Under the pieces are notes generated by a model that ran no database searches, was not told the origin of the DNA, and saw nothing but the letters and a program-made list of their open reading frames with translations. From positions 1 through 43,066 of the forward strand of contig JAJCXP010000135.1 of the NCBI GenBank assembly GCA_029263375.1: a DNA stretch of 43,066 nt, read 5' to 3'. Source of the DNA: Acidobacteriota bacterium. GTDB taxonomy: Bacteria; Acidobacteriota; Thermoanaerobaculia; Multivoradales; JAHEKO01. A program made the position numbers and the translations under genes. This document shows positions 25,148 through 33,682 of the stretch, one piece after another; the first letter of the stretch is position 1, and each line of letters opens with the position of its first letter.

Positions 25148-27091
25148 CTACCGCGACGGCCGAGTAGCCCGCCAGACGGCAATGGCGACGACCAGCCCAA
25201 CGCCGACCAGGTTCGTGATGGAGACGTCCCTGCCGCCGACGAAGACGAAGCCTCCGGGGAAGAGCGAGAGCGCGGCGGACAGGAACAGCAGGCTGCGCTC
25301 CCACACCGCGAGGACGCCGAAGAGATATCCCGCCAGGGCCGCCGCCAGCGGCACGATACCGGCCACCGCCAAGCCCACCGCGAGCGCCACCTCGACCAGC
25401 GCCGCGGGCTCCCCCGAGGCGCTCAACATCAGGAGCTGCGGCCGGTAGACGAACATGTACGGCAGCGTGAAGCCGACCAGCGCGAACCGGAACGCCGCGA
25501 CGCTGGTCTCGAAGAAGTTCGAACGCGCGATCGAGCTGGCCGCGTAGGCCGCAAGAGCCACTGGCGGCGTCACCATCGACATCAGGCCGAAGTAGAAGAT
25601 GAAGAAGTGTGCCGCCAGCGGCACCACGCCGAGCCGGCCCAGGATCGGCCCGATCAGCGTCGCCAGCAACAGGTAGCACACCGCCGAAGGCAGGCCCATG
25701 CCAAGCACGATCGACGACGCCATGATCAGCAGCAGGGCGCCAAAGAGGTTGTTCTGCGCCAGGGGCAGGATCAGGCTGGGCAGACGGGTGCCGGCGCCGG
25801 TCAGGGTCACAACCCCGACAACCAGGCCGACGCACGCCGCGGCGCCGATCAGCGGCACGCCGGCATACGACGCACCGGTCAGCGCCTCGACAAAACGCCG
25901 CCAGCCGATCCGGGTCCGCCGGTGCAGCGCGCTCAGCAGGAGTACCACCGCGAGCGCGACGCTGACCGCACGGAAGACGGTGAAGCCGGCGAGCAACAGC
26001 GCCACCAGGGTGCCGATCGCGCCGATCACCACGGCGGCCTCCCACTGCACGAGCCGCGTCGGCGCCTCGGCGTCGACCACGGTCGAACCGACGCGCTGCG
26101 AGTAGAAGTGCACGATCATGAAAATCGACAGGTAATAGAGGATCGCCGGCAGCAGCGCGGCCTGAATGATCTGCAGATAGGTGACCTGCGGCTCGACCAG
26201 CTCGAGCATCATGTAGGCGCCGGCGCCCATCACCGGCGGCATCAGCGCGCCGCCCGAGCTGGCCGCGGCCTCGACTCCCGCCGCCAGCGCCGGTCGGAAA
26301 CCGGCGCTGCGCATCATCGGAATCGTGAAGGTCCCGGTGGTCGCGGTATTGGCCACCGCGCTGCCGGACAGAGAGCCCAGAAGCCCGCTCGAGAACACCG
26401 CGACCTTCGCCGGGCCACCGGTGGATCTTCCGAACAGCCGCCGGCCGGCGCCGACGATGAAGCCGGTCGCTCCGGTCGCTTCGAGCAGCGCGCCGAACAC
26501 CACGAACAGAAACACGTAGGAGAACATCACCTTGAGCGCGATCCCGAAGACCCCCTGGCTGTGCAGGAAGGTCTGGCTGACGATGCGCTCGAGGTCGTAG
26601 CCGCGATGAGGCATCAGCCATCCGGGGAGGCTCGATCCGAAGCGCGCATACAAGATGAAGGCCAGCGACAGGATCGGCAGCGCCCAGCCGATCGTCCGCC
26701 GGGTCGCTTCCAGCACCAGCACGACGCCGAGCACCCCGACCACGATGTCGGCGCCGGTCTCGAGCCCAGCGCGGTCACCGAGCGCCTGGCCGCCGCTCCA
26801 GAGCCCCGAGAAGATCTCCTCGCTCTGCACGACCACGTAGCCGCAGACCAACACGGCGAGCCCCGCCAGGCCCAGGTCGGCCAGACGGACCGTACGCGAG
26901 CCCTGCGGGCGCGGGCCGGCGAAGGCCAGCGTCAGACCGAGCAGGGCGAACACCCCCAGCTGCCCCTGCGTGCTCAGATTGGGATAGTTCGCCTCGACCA
27001 GGGTGAATACCGGCAACGCCAAAGCACAGCCGAGCGCCAGAGCTGCCCGGACTCGCTCGATTCGGTCGGAGACCCCCGTTCGATCGGTCAA
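25148..27091 (-). CDS. TRAP transporter fused permease (DctQM-type)
   Basis: A 647-residue inner-membrane protein starting at TTG 27091. The N-terminal ~170 residues carry about four helices (small DctQ-like part) and the rest is the large DctM-like subunit, with GSAVANTATTGTFTIPMMRSAGF, EAAASSGGALMPPVMGAGAYMM and GMGLPSAVCYLLLATLIGP. These blocks define fused TRAP permeases of the TAXI type. The protein imports a small organic or amino acid using a sodium or proton gradient with the binding protein encoded 22 bp upstream. The cargo is not evident. Confidence 0.93.
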   Translation of the reverse strand: MTDRTGVSDRIERVRAALALGCALALPVFTLVEANYPNLSTQGQLGVFALLGLTLAFAGPRPQGSRTVRLADLGLAGLAVLVCGYVVVQSEEIFSGLWSGGQALGDRAGLETGADIVVGVLGVVLVLEATRRTIGWALPILSLAFILYARFGSSLPGWLMPHRGYDLERIVSQTFLHSQGVFGIALKVMFSYVFLFVVFGALLEATGATGFIVGAGRRLFGRSTGGPAKVAVFSSGLLGSLSGSAVANTATTGTFTIPMMRSAGFRPALAAGVEAAASSGGALMPPVMGAGAYMMLELVEPQVTYLQIIQAALLPAILYYLSIFMIVHFYSQRVGSTVVDAEAPTRLVQWEAAVVIGAIGTLVALLLAGFTVFRAVSVALAVVLLLSALHRRTRIGWRRFVEALTGASYAGVPLIGAAACVGLVVGVVTLTGAGTRLPSLILPLAQNNLFGALLLIMASSIVLGMGLPSAVCYLLLATLIGPILGRLGVVPLAAHFFIFYFGLMSMVTPPVALAAYAASSIARSNFFETSVAAFRFALVGFTLPYMFVYRPQLLMLSASGEPAALVEVALAVGLAVAGIVPLAAALAGYLFGVLAVWERSLLFLSAALSLFPGGFVFVGGRDVSITNLVGVGLVVAIAVWRATRPSR

Positions 27092-27113
27092 CTGATGTCG
27101 ATTCTAGGCCGAG

Positions 27114-28112
27114 CTACTCGGCGTCCGGCCAGATCCCGATCTCCCGGTAGTAGCGCACCGCGCCCGGATGGAACTCGATGCCGGTGTCGCGAACCACCAC
27201 CTGCGGCTGGATCGCACGACCGGCGGGATGCTTCTCGACCACCGCCGCGCGGTTCTCGTAGATCGCGCGAGTCGCCCGGTAGACCAACTCCTCGTCCGCT
27301 CCGGCAGCGGCGATCAGATGCATCGAGCCGACGTTCATGCCCGCGAACGGCTCATCCTGCCCGCGGTACTTCCCCGCTTCGATCGTGTAACGGTCGAAGA
27401 AGGGATAGCCCGCCACGAGCTCGTCGACAGCGCTGGGCTCGAACGGCACGAAGTGAATGTCATCGGAGGCGGTTGCCTGGGTGATCGAGGCGGTAGGCAC
27501 CGCGCCGCCCAGAAACGCTGCCGCCGCCGAGCGATCCGACAGCAGGCCGACCGCGCCTGCCTGGGTGTCGTAGAGGACGTCGATTGCGTCCCAGGCGACG
27601 CCGTGCGCCTCGAGGATGGGTCGGACAAAGAAGTGGAACCCGGCGCCCGCCGGTCCGATCACCACCCGCTTGCCGACCAGGTCGCGCATGGCCGCGACGC
27701 CGCTGTCGGCCGGCGTGATGAACAGCGCCACGTTCGGCGCCAGGGTCATCACCGCGCGCATATCGTGCGGCTTCTCCCAACCTTCCTCACCGCGCACGGC
27801 GAAATAGGTGATCGCCGCGTTGGCCAACGCGAAGTCGAGATCACCCGCCGAGAGTCGACGGATGTTCTCCTGCGTGCCCTTGGTCGCTTCGGCGGTTACC
27901 TGCCAACCGTACTCGGCACCGAACTGGTTCAGGACGTCGCTCAGGGCGCCGCCGACCGGAAAGAAGGCGCCGCCCGGAGGGGCCGTGCCGAGACTCAAGA
28001 ACCGACGCTCCGGAGCCTTCGATTCACCTTCACCGCCGGGGGAGCCACAGGCGACGAGTGCGACGCCCAACAGCAGGGCGGAGATCGTGATTGCGAGCCG
28101 ATACCTGATCAT
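27114..28112 (-). CDS. TAXI-family TRAP transporter substrate-binding lipoprotein
   Basis: A 332-residue lipoprotein (LVAC, Cys22). Mature features of TAXI binding proteins are clear: LSLGTAPPGGAFFPVGGALSDVLN, VTAEATKGTQENIRRLSAGDLDFALANAA, LVGKRVVIGPAGAGFHFFV and FHPGAVRYYREIG at the C-terminus. TAXI proteins bind glutamate, 2-oxoglutarate or other small carboxylates in the few cases studied. The ATG at 28112 is preceded by AGAGG. It is expressed with the fused TRAP permease downstream; the PQQ-like propeller gene ends 35 bp upstream. Confidence 0.93.
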   Translation of the reverse strand: MIRYRLAITISALLLGVALVACGSPGGEGESKAPERRFLSLGTAPPGGAFFPVGGALSDVLNQFGAEYGWQVTAEATKGTQENIRRLSAGDLDFALANAAITYFAVRGEEGWEKPHDMRAVMTLAPNVALFITPADSGVAAMRDLVGKRVVIGPAGAGFHFFVRPILEAHGVAWDAIDVLYDTQAGAVGLLSDRSAAAAFLGGAVPTASITQATASDDIHFVPFEPSAVDELVAGYPFFDRYTIEAGKYRGQDEPFAGMNVGSMHLIAAAGADEELVYRATRAIYENRAAVVEKHPAGRAIQPQVVVRDTGIEFHPGAVRYYREIGIWPDAE

Positions 28113-28147
28113 CTGAGAACCTCTCGTGTGCGATTCGGGAATTCGGG

Positions 28148-29683
28148 CTAGGCGCCGTCCAGGGGCAGCTCGAACAGAGCCGCCTCCCGATCGTTGCGCA
28201 CTAATAGATACGGACCAGCGAGCGTCGGGATATTCCAGGTCTTGCGATCGAACGCTGTGAAGCGACCGACCTCGCGCAGTTCCTCGGGATTGGGCTCGAT
28301 CAGCACGACGTCACCGCTCTCCGCCTGGAGCACTATGAGATCGCCGACCAGGAGCAGCTGACCGTGGCCGTAGCGGCCGCGTTTCCAGCGCCGCTCGCCG
28401 GTGGCGGGGTCGAGACAGGTGAAGACGCCGTCGTCGAGACCGTAGATACTGCCCTGGAACTCGACGTAGTGCGCGAACTTCGCCTTCAGGCGCGGCGTCT
28501 CCCAGATCAGCTCGACGCCGAACGCGTCGTCAGCGCCTCTAGAAAGCCGGAGCATCTTCGCGCCCACGCCGTAGCCGGACGAGACCAGCAGCCGATCGCC
28601 GGGCAGCGGCAGCGGCTGGGCCACGTTCGGCTGCTCCCCGGACCAGGGGTAGCTCCAGAGCACGCGCCCATCGGCCGGGTCGTGTCCGGCGATGCTGGCG
28701 CCGTTGAACATCACGATCTGGCGCACCCCGACGAGCGTCGTCACCAGCGGTGAGGCGTAGCTCGAGCGGTCGTCGCCACCGCGCCAGATCTCGGCGCCGG
28801 TCTCCCGATCGAAAGCGACCAGTGAGCGCCCCTTGTCACCGCCGGCGCTCACCACGACCAGACCATCGACCAGCAGCGGCGAACAGCTCTTGCCCCACTC
28901 GGGCAGAGCGCCGCCGTACTCGGCGATCAGATCGTGCGACCAGAGCTCTCGGCCGGTCGCGATGTCGAGCGCATTGAGCACGCCGGTGGCGCCCATGGCG
29001 TAGACCCGCGTGCCGTCGATCGCCGGCGTCGCCCGGGGCCCGATGCCGCCGATCGTTGTGTCGAAGCGACCCGGGTCGGCGTGCTCCCAGCGCACCGCTC
29101 CGGTCGCCAGGTCGTAGGCGACCACCAGCTCGTCCTGGCCCCGTTGCTCCTGAGTGATCGCGAGATCGCCCCAGATCGCGTACGAGGCCCAACCGTCACC
29201 AACCTCGGTGCGCCAGATCTCTCTCGGCGCCTCGGTCCGCCACTCGCGCGCCAGGCGGACGCCGGAGATGGTGGCGTCGCGCCTCGGCCCGAGGAACTGG
29301 GGCGAGTCGTGCGCCGAGGCGGCGATCACCGGCGCCGCGACGCTGCCTGGATCGAGCTTCTCGACCTCCGAGCGCCCGCCCTTCCAGCTCAGGATCGGCC
29401 GCAGATCGCCGGTCACGCCGCGGATCTCCACCAGCTGCGTGAACCCGAAGACCGCCAGCACCAGAACGCCGAGCCCGACCAACCGCACCTTCCAGCGCAA
29501 ACGCGACAGGAGCAGGAACCAGATTGTCGCCAGGAGCAGCGCGAAGATCAGCGTGGCGATGCTCGCCATCACCTTGTACTGGCGGATCTCGCCCCAGATG
29601 AGCCAGATCCAGGCCAGGCAGCCGGCGGCCAGTACGTCGACGACGAACAGCGGCCACCAGCGGATCCTATTCACCCGACTCAT
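28148..29683 (-). CDS. Membrane-anchored PQQ-like beta-propeller protein
   Basis: A 511-residue protein from ATG 29683. Three N-terminal hydrophobic helices (~11-30, 38-59, 66-85) precede a large propeller. Repeats include FLGPRRDATISGVRLA, ATPAIDGTRVYAMGATGVLNALDIATGRELW, SAGGDKGRSLVAFDRETGAEIW and GHDPADGRVLWSYPW, of the PQQ-enzyme-repeat/BamB type. Catalytic residues of quinoprotein dehydrogenases are not apparent and the family is usually non-enzymatic, acting as a scaffold or ligand sensor outside the membrane. It stands first in a likely operon with the TAXI-TRAP genes. A small hairpin encloses its start codon. Confidence 0.87.
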   Translation of the reverse strand: MSRVNRIRWWPLFVVDVLAAGCLAWIWLIWGEIRQYKVMASIATLIFALLLATIWFLLLSRLRWKVRLVGLGVLVLAVFGFTQLVEIRGVTGDLRPILSWKGGRSEVEKLDPGSVAAPVIAASAHDSPQFLGPRRDATISGVRLAREWRTEAPREIWRTEVGDGWASYAIWGDLAITQEQRGQDELVVAYDLATGAVRWEHADPGRFDTTIGGIGPRATPAIDGTRVYAMGATGVLNALDIATGRELWSHDLIAEYGGALPEWGKSCSPLLVDGLVVVSAGGDKGRSLVAFDRETGAEIWRGGDDRSSYASPLVTTLVGVRQIVMFNGASIAGHDPADGRVLWSYPWSGEQPNVAQPLPLPGDRLLVSSGYGVGAKMLRLSRGADDAFGVELIWETPRLKAKFAHYVEFQGSIYGLDDGVFTCLDPATGERRWKRGRYGHGQLLLVGDLIVLQAESGDVVLIEPNPEELREVGRFTAFDRKTWNIPTLAGPYLLVRNDREAALFELPLDGA

Positions 29684-29691
29684 CGAGTCGG
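29675..29691 (-). promoter_or_regulatory. Perfect inverted repeat enclosing the propeller start codon
   Basis: CCGACTC (29675-29681) and GAGTCGG (29685-29691) are perfect 7-bp arms around a 3-base loop, and the ATG of the propeller gene lies in the loop and arm junction on the minus strand. In RNA this would hide the start codon; in DNA it could be an operator. It may be chance. Confidence 0.3.
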
Positions 29692-29747
29692 ATGATACGG
29701 CAAAGCGCGGCCGTCACGGTCTCGAGCCGCGATCGGCTCAGGCCTTT

Positions 29748-29755
29748 GCTACGCT
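29748..29755 (+). promoter_or_regulatory. Possible extended -10 promoter, leaderless
   Basis: TGCTACGCT (from 29747) matches an extended -10 (TGn followed by TAnnnT). It ends 8 bp before ATG 29764, and there is no Shine-Dalgarno sequence. Confidence 0.3.
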
Positions 29756-29763
29756 GCGCGGCG

Positions 29764-30381
29764 ATGCAGCGCATCTACGTCGACATCGACGACGTGCTGT
29801 CGCAGACCGCGCTCGCCTTCACCCGCATCCTCGAGGAGAGCTTCGGCAAGCGAGTGGGGCTCGAGGAGATCACCTCGTTCGATCTCAGCGTGTCGTTCGA
29901 CCTCGGGCCGGAGGAGCTGGACGCGTTCATGCTCGAGGCGCACCGGCCCGAGCGGCTGATGGAGATCGAGCCGATGGAGGGGGCCGTACCGGTGCTCGAC
30001 CGGTGGAGCGAGCGAGGCTGGCTAATCGACGTCCTGACCGGGCGGCCGCCGGCCTCGACCGAGGTCACGCGCGCCTGGCTCGACCGGCACTTGGTGCCGC
30101 ATCGCGAACTCTTCTTCGTCGACAAGTACACGCGCTACGACGAGGCGGCCTGGGACGGTCACGGCCGCGTGCTCCAGCTCGAGGAACTGCACGGCGACCG
30201 TTACGACCTGGTGGTCGAGGACAGTCTCAAGACCGCGTCGTACCTGGCCGAGAACACGACCGCGCGCATCCTGCTGGTCGACAAGCCCTGGAACCGTGAC
30301 GTATCGGCCCTGCCGCAGCCCACCGTTGCCCGCCTCGAGCGCTGCCGCGACTGGACCGAGATCGCAACGTTCGTCCCCTGA
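29764..30381 (+). CDS. HAD-family phosphatase, 5'(3')-deoxyribonucleotidase (NT5C)-like
   Basis: A 205-residue protein; ATG 29764 is chosen because MQRIYVDIDDVL places the HAD nucleophile motif (DxD, Asp7 and Asp9) near the N-terminus as usual. WLIDVLTGRPPAST gives motif II (Thr in the VLTGRP block), FFVDKYTRY an expected Lys region and YDLVVEDSLKTASYL the acidic motif IV. This is the layout of NT5C-type nucleotidases that remove phosphate from (deoxy)nucleoside monophosphates. The exact substrate is unknown. The gene is divergent from the propeller gene and stands alone. Confidence 0.83.
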   Translation: MQRIYVDIDDVLSQTALAFTRILEESFGKRVGLEEITSFDLSVSFDLGPEELDAFMLEAHRPERLMEIEPMEGAVPVLDRWSERGWLIDVLTGRPPASTEVTRAWLDRHLVPHRELFFVDKYTRYDEAAWDGHGRVLQLEELHGDRYDLVVEDSLKTASYLAENTTARILLVDKPWNRDVSALPQPTVARLERCRDWTEIATFVP

Positions 30382-30431
30382 GGAGCTCGTCTGCCCCTCA
30401 GGGCTCCGCCGCCGTCACCTCCGAGAGCCCG

Positions 30432-32906
30432 TCAACGCAGGACGAACCCGGTCTTGAAGCGCCGACCGTCGGGCACCGTCAGGATCAGCTCGTAGGTGCC
30501 GGGCTCGAACCCTCGGGTGCTCAGGTTGTAGATCCAGTGCGAATCGGAGAATCGGAACGACGTTCCGCTGTCCACGTCGTCTCCCTCCTCGGGATTGATG
30601 ATCTCCAAGGGCTCCGCGGCGCCGACCAGCCAGACCTCCTCCAGCTCGGGAGGAGACACGTCGTCCGCGCCGGTCACCGGTACCGCGCCGCACGAGTACT
30701 CGAGCTTGAGCGGGATGGTCCGGTTAGCCTTGAACGCCTTGTCGGGCAGCGGCGTTTCCGCTTCGCCCTCGGGCACGAGCTCCGCCATCGGCGGCAGCAG
30801 ACCGTCGACCAGGTTGGGATCCTCGGGGCAGACGTCGACTAGATCGTCGAACGCGTCCCAGATGTCGTCGCCGTCGCTGTCGAGCGGCGCGATCATCGAG
30901 TAGACCGAGAAGTGGCTGATCTCGACCACGCAGGACGCGATGCCGCCAGCGACGCTGCAGGCGGCGCCGAGAGGCTCGAAGACTCCGCTCGCGTTCTCCA
31001 GGTAGAGGTCGAGCTTGTCGATCTGGGACTGGGACAGGCTGCCGACCTCCGCCTCGATGGTCAGGACCGCCGGGGGATCGAAGGCCTGGCCGTCGGGCTT
31101 CAGGTCGTAGACCGTGATCCGCTGTCCGAAACCGCCCCCTCCGGTGCCGAGCGAGACGTCCGCCGCCGGGTCGTTGAAGGCGACCTCGGTGACCGAGATC
31201 GTGGTCGTCCCGCCGCCCGCCTGCGGCGGGATGTCGACGCTGAGCCCACCGTCGGGCGTCTCCACCAAGCCTCCCTCATCCAGATCCACTTCTTCGGCTG
31301 TCGAACCGTCCTGCTCACAGCTCGTCGGATCCGAGAACGCCGGACAGGGGTCGCACACGTCGCCGACGCCGTCGGCGTCGATGTCCGATTGGCCGGCGTT
31401 GGCATTCGCCGGGCAGTTGTCGTCGTCGTCCGCGATGCCGTCGCCGTCGCCGTCGGCAATCGACGCCAGCTCGTAGGCACCGCTGTCGCACAGGGCGTCG
31501 CGACCGAAGCCGCGCTGGTCCTCGATCAGGCCGCAGGCGCCGGCGGCGTCGATCGCCACGCTGCCGGCAAGCAGCGCGTGGGTCGCGGTCGGCCCGCCGT
31601 TGTCGGCCAGGGCGGTGTCGAAGTCGACACCGCCGACGATCGGGCTGGCGCCCGGGCAGGAGCCGTCGTCGTCGAAGTTGCTCCCCGCGGACGAGAAGAC
31701 ACTGAAGCAGTTGCCGCTGGTGGTCGTGTTCCCCGCCACGATCGAGCGGTTCATCTCGACGTTGTCGCTGGCATACGAGTAGACCACCGCGGCGCCCGAA
31801 TTGCCGGTGATGGTGCTGTTCTCGATGACGAAATCGTAGATCATGTAGCCGTGGATCGTCGCTCCGAAGAACCCGTACGAGGCATCGTTGCCGCTCACCG
31901 TGCTGTTCACGAGCCGCACGCTGCCGTAGGAGCCGTAGATCGCGCTGGTGGCGTTGTTGCTACTGGTGGTGGTGTTCCCCGAGATGGTCGTGCCGACGAT
32001 CGTGGTCGAGCTGAAGTGGTCATCGGAGACGATCCCCACATGCCCGGCGCCGATGTTCTCCGTGATCGTCGAGTCGACGATCGTCACTTCCGCTCCGTCG
32101 TCCTGTATGGCTGAAGCGTTCCCGGAGAATCGCGTTTCCACGATCAGAGCGGTCCCGTTGCCCCCGGCTCCCTGGGCCACGATCCCGATTGTTCTGTTGT
32201 CCAGGATCTGGCTGTTGTCGACGACCAGCGATATGTTCGCCCCGAACACGTGCAGGCCGATCTTGTTCTCACTGATAGTGCTGTTGGCGATCGTCACCGG
32301 GGTTTCCGTCGCACCAGAGGTCACTTTGATCCCGTCGAATGAGCCCTGAGTGACGAGGGAGTCGACAACGACCAGCGGATACCCTCGTCCGCTGATCGCC
32401 GGGTTTCCGGTGCTGCCGGTGATCGTGTCGTTCTCGATCGTCAGTGGGGCATAGGCCCTGATGGCGCTACCCGTTCTGGCGCCACCGCCGGAAAGAGTGG
32501 TGTTGCGCAGTACCAGCGACCCCGGCATCTGCACGTCCAGGATCCGGAACTCGGCGGCGCCCGGGTCTCGCGAGATGGTGAGCCCACCGCCCTCGATCAG
32601 GATGTCGCTCTCCACGACCGGCAGCCCGTTCTCGAACCCGTTGTCGATCGTGGTCAGGGTCACGTCGGTCGTGAGAACGATCTCGTCGCTGCCCGAGCCG
32701 GCGGCGCAGCCGCCGACCGAGGCGTCGGTGTTGGCCGAGGTGATCGCGTCAGCCAGCGAGCAGCTCGCGTCGACGGTGATCGTCGCGGGAACGACCGTCT
32801 GGGGCAGCAGCAAGAGCCCCGCTAGGAAACAATGAAGCAACCGCTTTGTCGGTCGCTGCTCCAGGCTTTGGCGATGCCGTCGGATGGACCCATCTCTTCG
32901 ACGCAT
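30432..32906 (-). CDS. Secreted CSLREA/right-handed beta-helix protein with thrombospondin type 3 repeats
   Basis: An 824-residue exported protein from ATG 32906 with GGGGGGAG just upstream and signal peptide LLHCFLAGLLLLPQTVVPA. Modules in order: a CSLREA-like start (CSLADAITSANTDASVGGC); a parallel beta-helix (~60-440) of repeated NSTISGN/NTTTSGN rungs; a choice-of-anchor Q block (DNGGPTATHALLAGSVAIDAAG ... DQRGFGRDALCDSGAYEL, ~445-490); calcium-binding thrombospondin type 3 repeats (DGDGDGIADDDDNCP, ~495-530); a ZU5-like beta domain (~545-660); and a C-terminal PxKF-like domain (NRTIPLKLEYSCG to FKTGFVLR). It has no PEP-CTERM or IPTL-CTERM sorting tail. Probably a surface or released adhesin-like protein. 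Confidence 0.88.
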   Translation of the reverse strand: MRRRDGSIRRHRQSLEQRPTKRLLHCFLAGLLLLPQTVVPATITVDASCSLADAITSANTDASVGGCAAGSGSDEIVLTTDVTLTTIDNGFENGLPVVESDILIEGGGLTISRDPGAAEFRILDVQMPGSLVLRNTTLSGGGARTGSAIRAYAPLTIENDTITGSTGNPAISGRGYPLVVVDSLVTQGSFDGIKVTSGATETPVTIANSTISENKIGLHVFGANISLVVDNSQILDNRTIGIVAQGAGGNGTALIVETRFSGNASAIQDDGAEVTIVDSTITENIGAGHVGIVSDDHFSSTTIVGTTISGNTTTSSNNATSAIYGSYGSVRLVNSTVSGNDASYGFFGATIHGYMIYDFVIENSTITGNSGAAVVYSYASDNVEMNRSIVAGNTTTSGNCFSVFSSAGSNFDDDGSCPGASPIVGGVDFDTALADNGGPTATHALLAGSVAIDAAGACGLIEDQRGFGRDALCDSGAYELASIADGDGDGIADDDDNCPANANAGQSDIDADGVGDVCDPCPAFSDPTSCEQDGSTAEEVDLDEGGLVETPDGGLSVDIPPQAGGGTTTISVTEVAFNDPAADVSLGTGGGGFGQRITVYDLKPDGQAFDPPAVLTIEAEVGSLSQSQIDKLDLYLENASGVFEPLGAACSVAGGIASCVVEISHFSVYSMIAPLDSDGDDIWDAFDDLVDVCPEDPNLVDGLLPPMAELVPEGEAETPLPDKAFKANRTIPLKLEYSCGAVPVTGADDVSPPELEEVWLVGAAEPLEIINPEEGDDVDSGTSFRFSDSHWIYNLSTRGFEPGTYELILTVPDGRRFKTGFVLR

Positions 32907-32947
32907 GAACTCCCCCCAGGCTCTGCTTCAGAAAAGAATCGGCACGG

Positions 32948-32970
32948 CTTCCGGCAGCGACCTGCCGAAG
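32948..32970 (-). other. Hairpin in the probable 5' leader of the beta-helix gene
   Basis: CTTCCGGCAG (32948-32957) and CTGCCGAAG (32962-32970) form a stem of nine pairs with one bulge around the loop CGAC, 42 bases upstream of ATG 32906. It might affect message stability or translation. Confidence 0.35.
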
Positions 32971-33090
32971 GCACCGGCTTCCGACCCGCCGCTGGGAACC
33001 CGCCGCGAGCCGTCCAACACTTGTGATCAACCGACCCTAGAATGTCGGACGATTCTCTGTCAAACGAGCGGCAGGCGCGACGGCCCGCGA

Positions 33091-33471
33091 CTACACGCTC
33101 CGGAAGACGTAGATCCCCACATCATCCGGATCGCTCACCGTGAAGCTCAGGTGCCCCCACGGCTGAGTCGTGAGCCGCTCGTTGAATGCCAGGCCGCTCG
33201 CCTCGACGCGGACGAAGAGCTCCTCGACGTCGTCGCGCTCGATCACCAGCGTCACGCCCCGCGGGGGCCGATGATCCCAGGCCGAGCCCGGGTCGGGTTG
33301 GGCGGGTCGCGCCAGGATCTCGATACGACCGTCGCCGGCCTCGAAGATCGTCCCCCGGTCGTCCGGTCCCCGGTCCCAGTCCTCGACCACCGCCAGCTCG
33401 AGCCCGCTCCGGTAGAACGCGACCGACGCCTCGTAGTCGCGCGCGAACCAGGCTGCCCGGAATTCACCCAT
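33091..33471 (-). CDS. VOC-superfamily (glyoxalase/bleomycin-resistance-like) protein
   Basis: A 126-residue single-chain VOC protein with two beta-alpha-beta-beta-beta modules: AAWFARDYEASVAFYRSGLELAVVEDWD at the start, and GHLSFTVSDPDDVGIYVFRSV at the end, the usual VOC signature. Members act on or bind small molecules, often with a divalent metal, as dimers. No specific reaction can be given. It is transcribed away from a ~210-bp gap that separates it from the molybdopterin gene. Confidence 0.88.
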   Translation of the reverse strand: MGEFRAAWFARDYEASVAFYRSGLELAVVEDWDRGPDDRGTIFEAGDGRIEILARPAQPDPGSAWDHRPPRGVTLVIERDDVEELFVRVEASGLAFNERLTTQPWGHLSFTVSDPDDVGIYVFRSV

Positions 33472-33682
33472 CAGCTAGCTATGGTCTCTCAGAATATTGT
33501 TCACCAGGGTCCACCGAGACTGGGCGGCCATACGACCGGGAGCGTGCCCTCGACGGCTTGGCAGGCCGACGACCGCGCGAGCGCCCTCGACCGCTGGCGG
33601 GATTCAAGTACGCCACGAATCGTCGCGTCCTGACTGACCTGTCTCCCTGGACCCCGCCGGAGTCTGCCGGCGCACCTGGAGA

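Noticed and set aside
25127-27484. A 785-codon plus-strand frame opposite the TRAP permease
   Set aside because: The translation is low-complexity polar sequence with no recognisable motif; the minus strand encodes an unambiguous fused TRAP permease.
33508-33653. Inverted pair GGTCCACCGAGAC / GTCTCCCTGGACC in the gap between the VOC and molybdopterin genes
   Set aside because: Arms are 120 bp apart with two mismatches, which is within chance for this composition.
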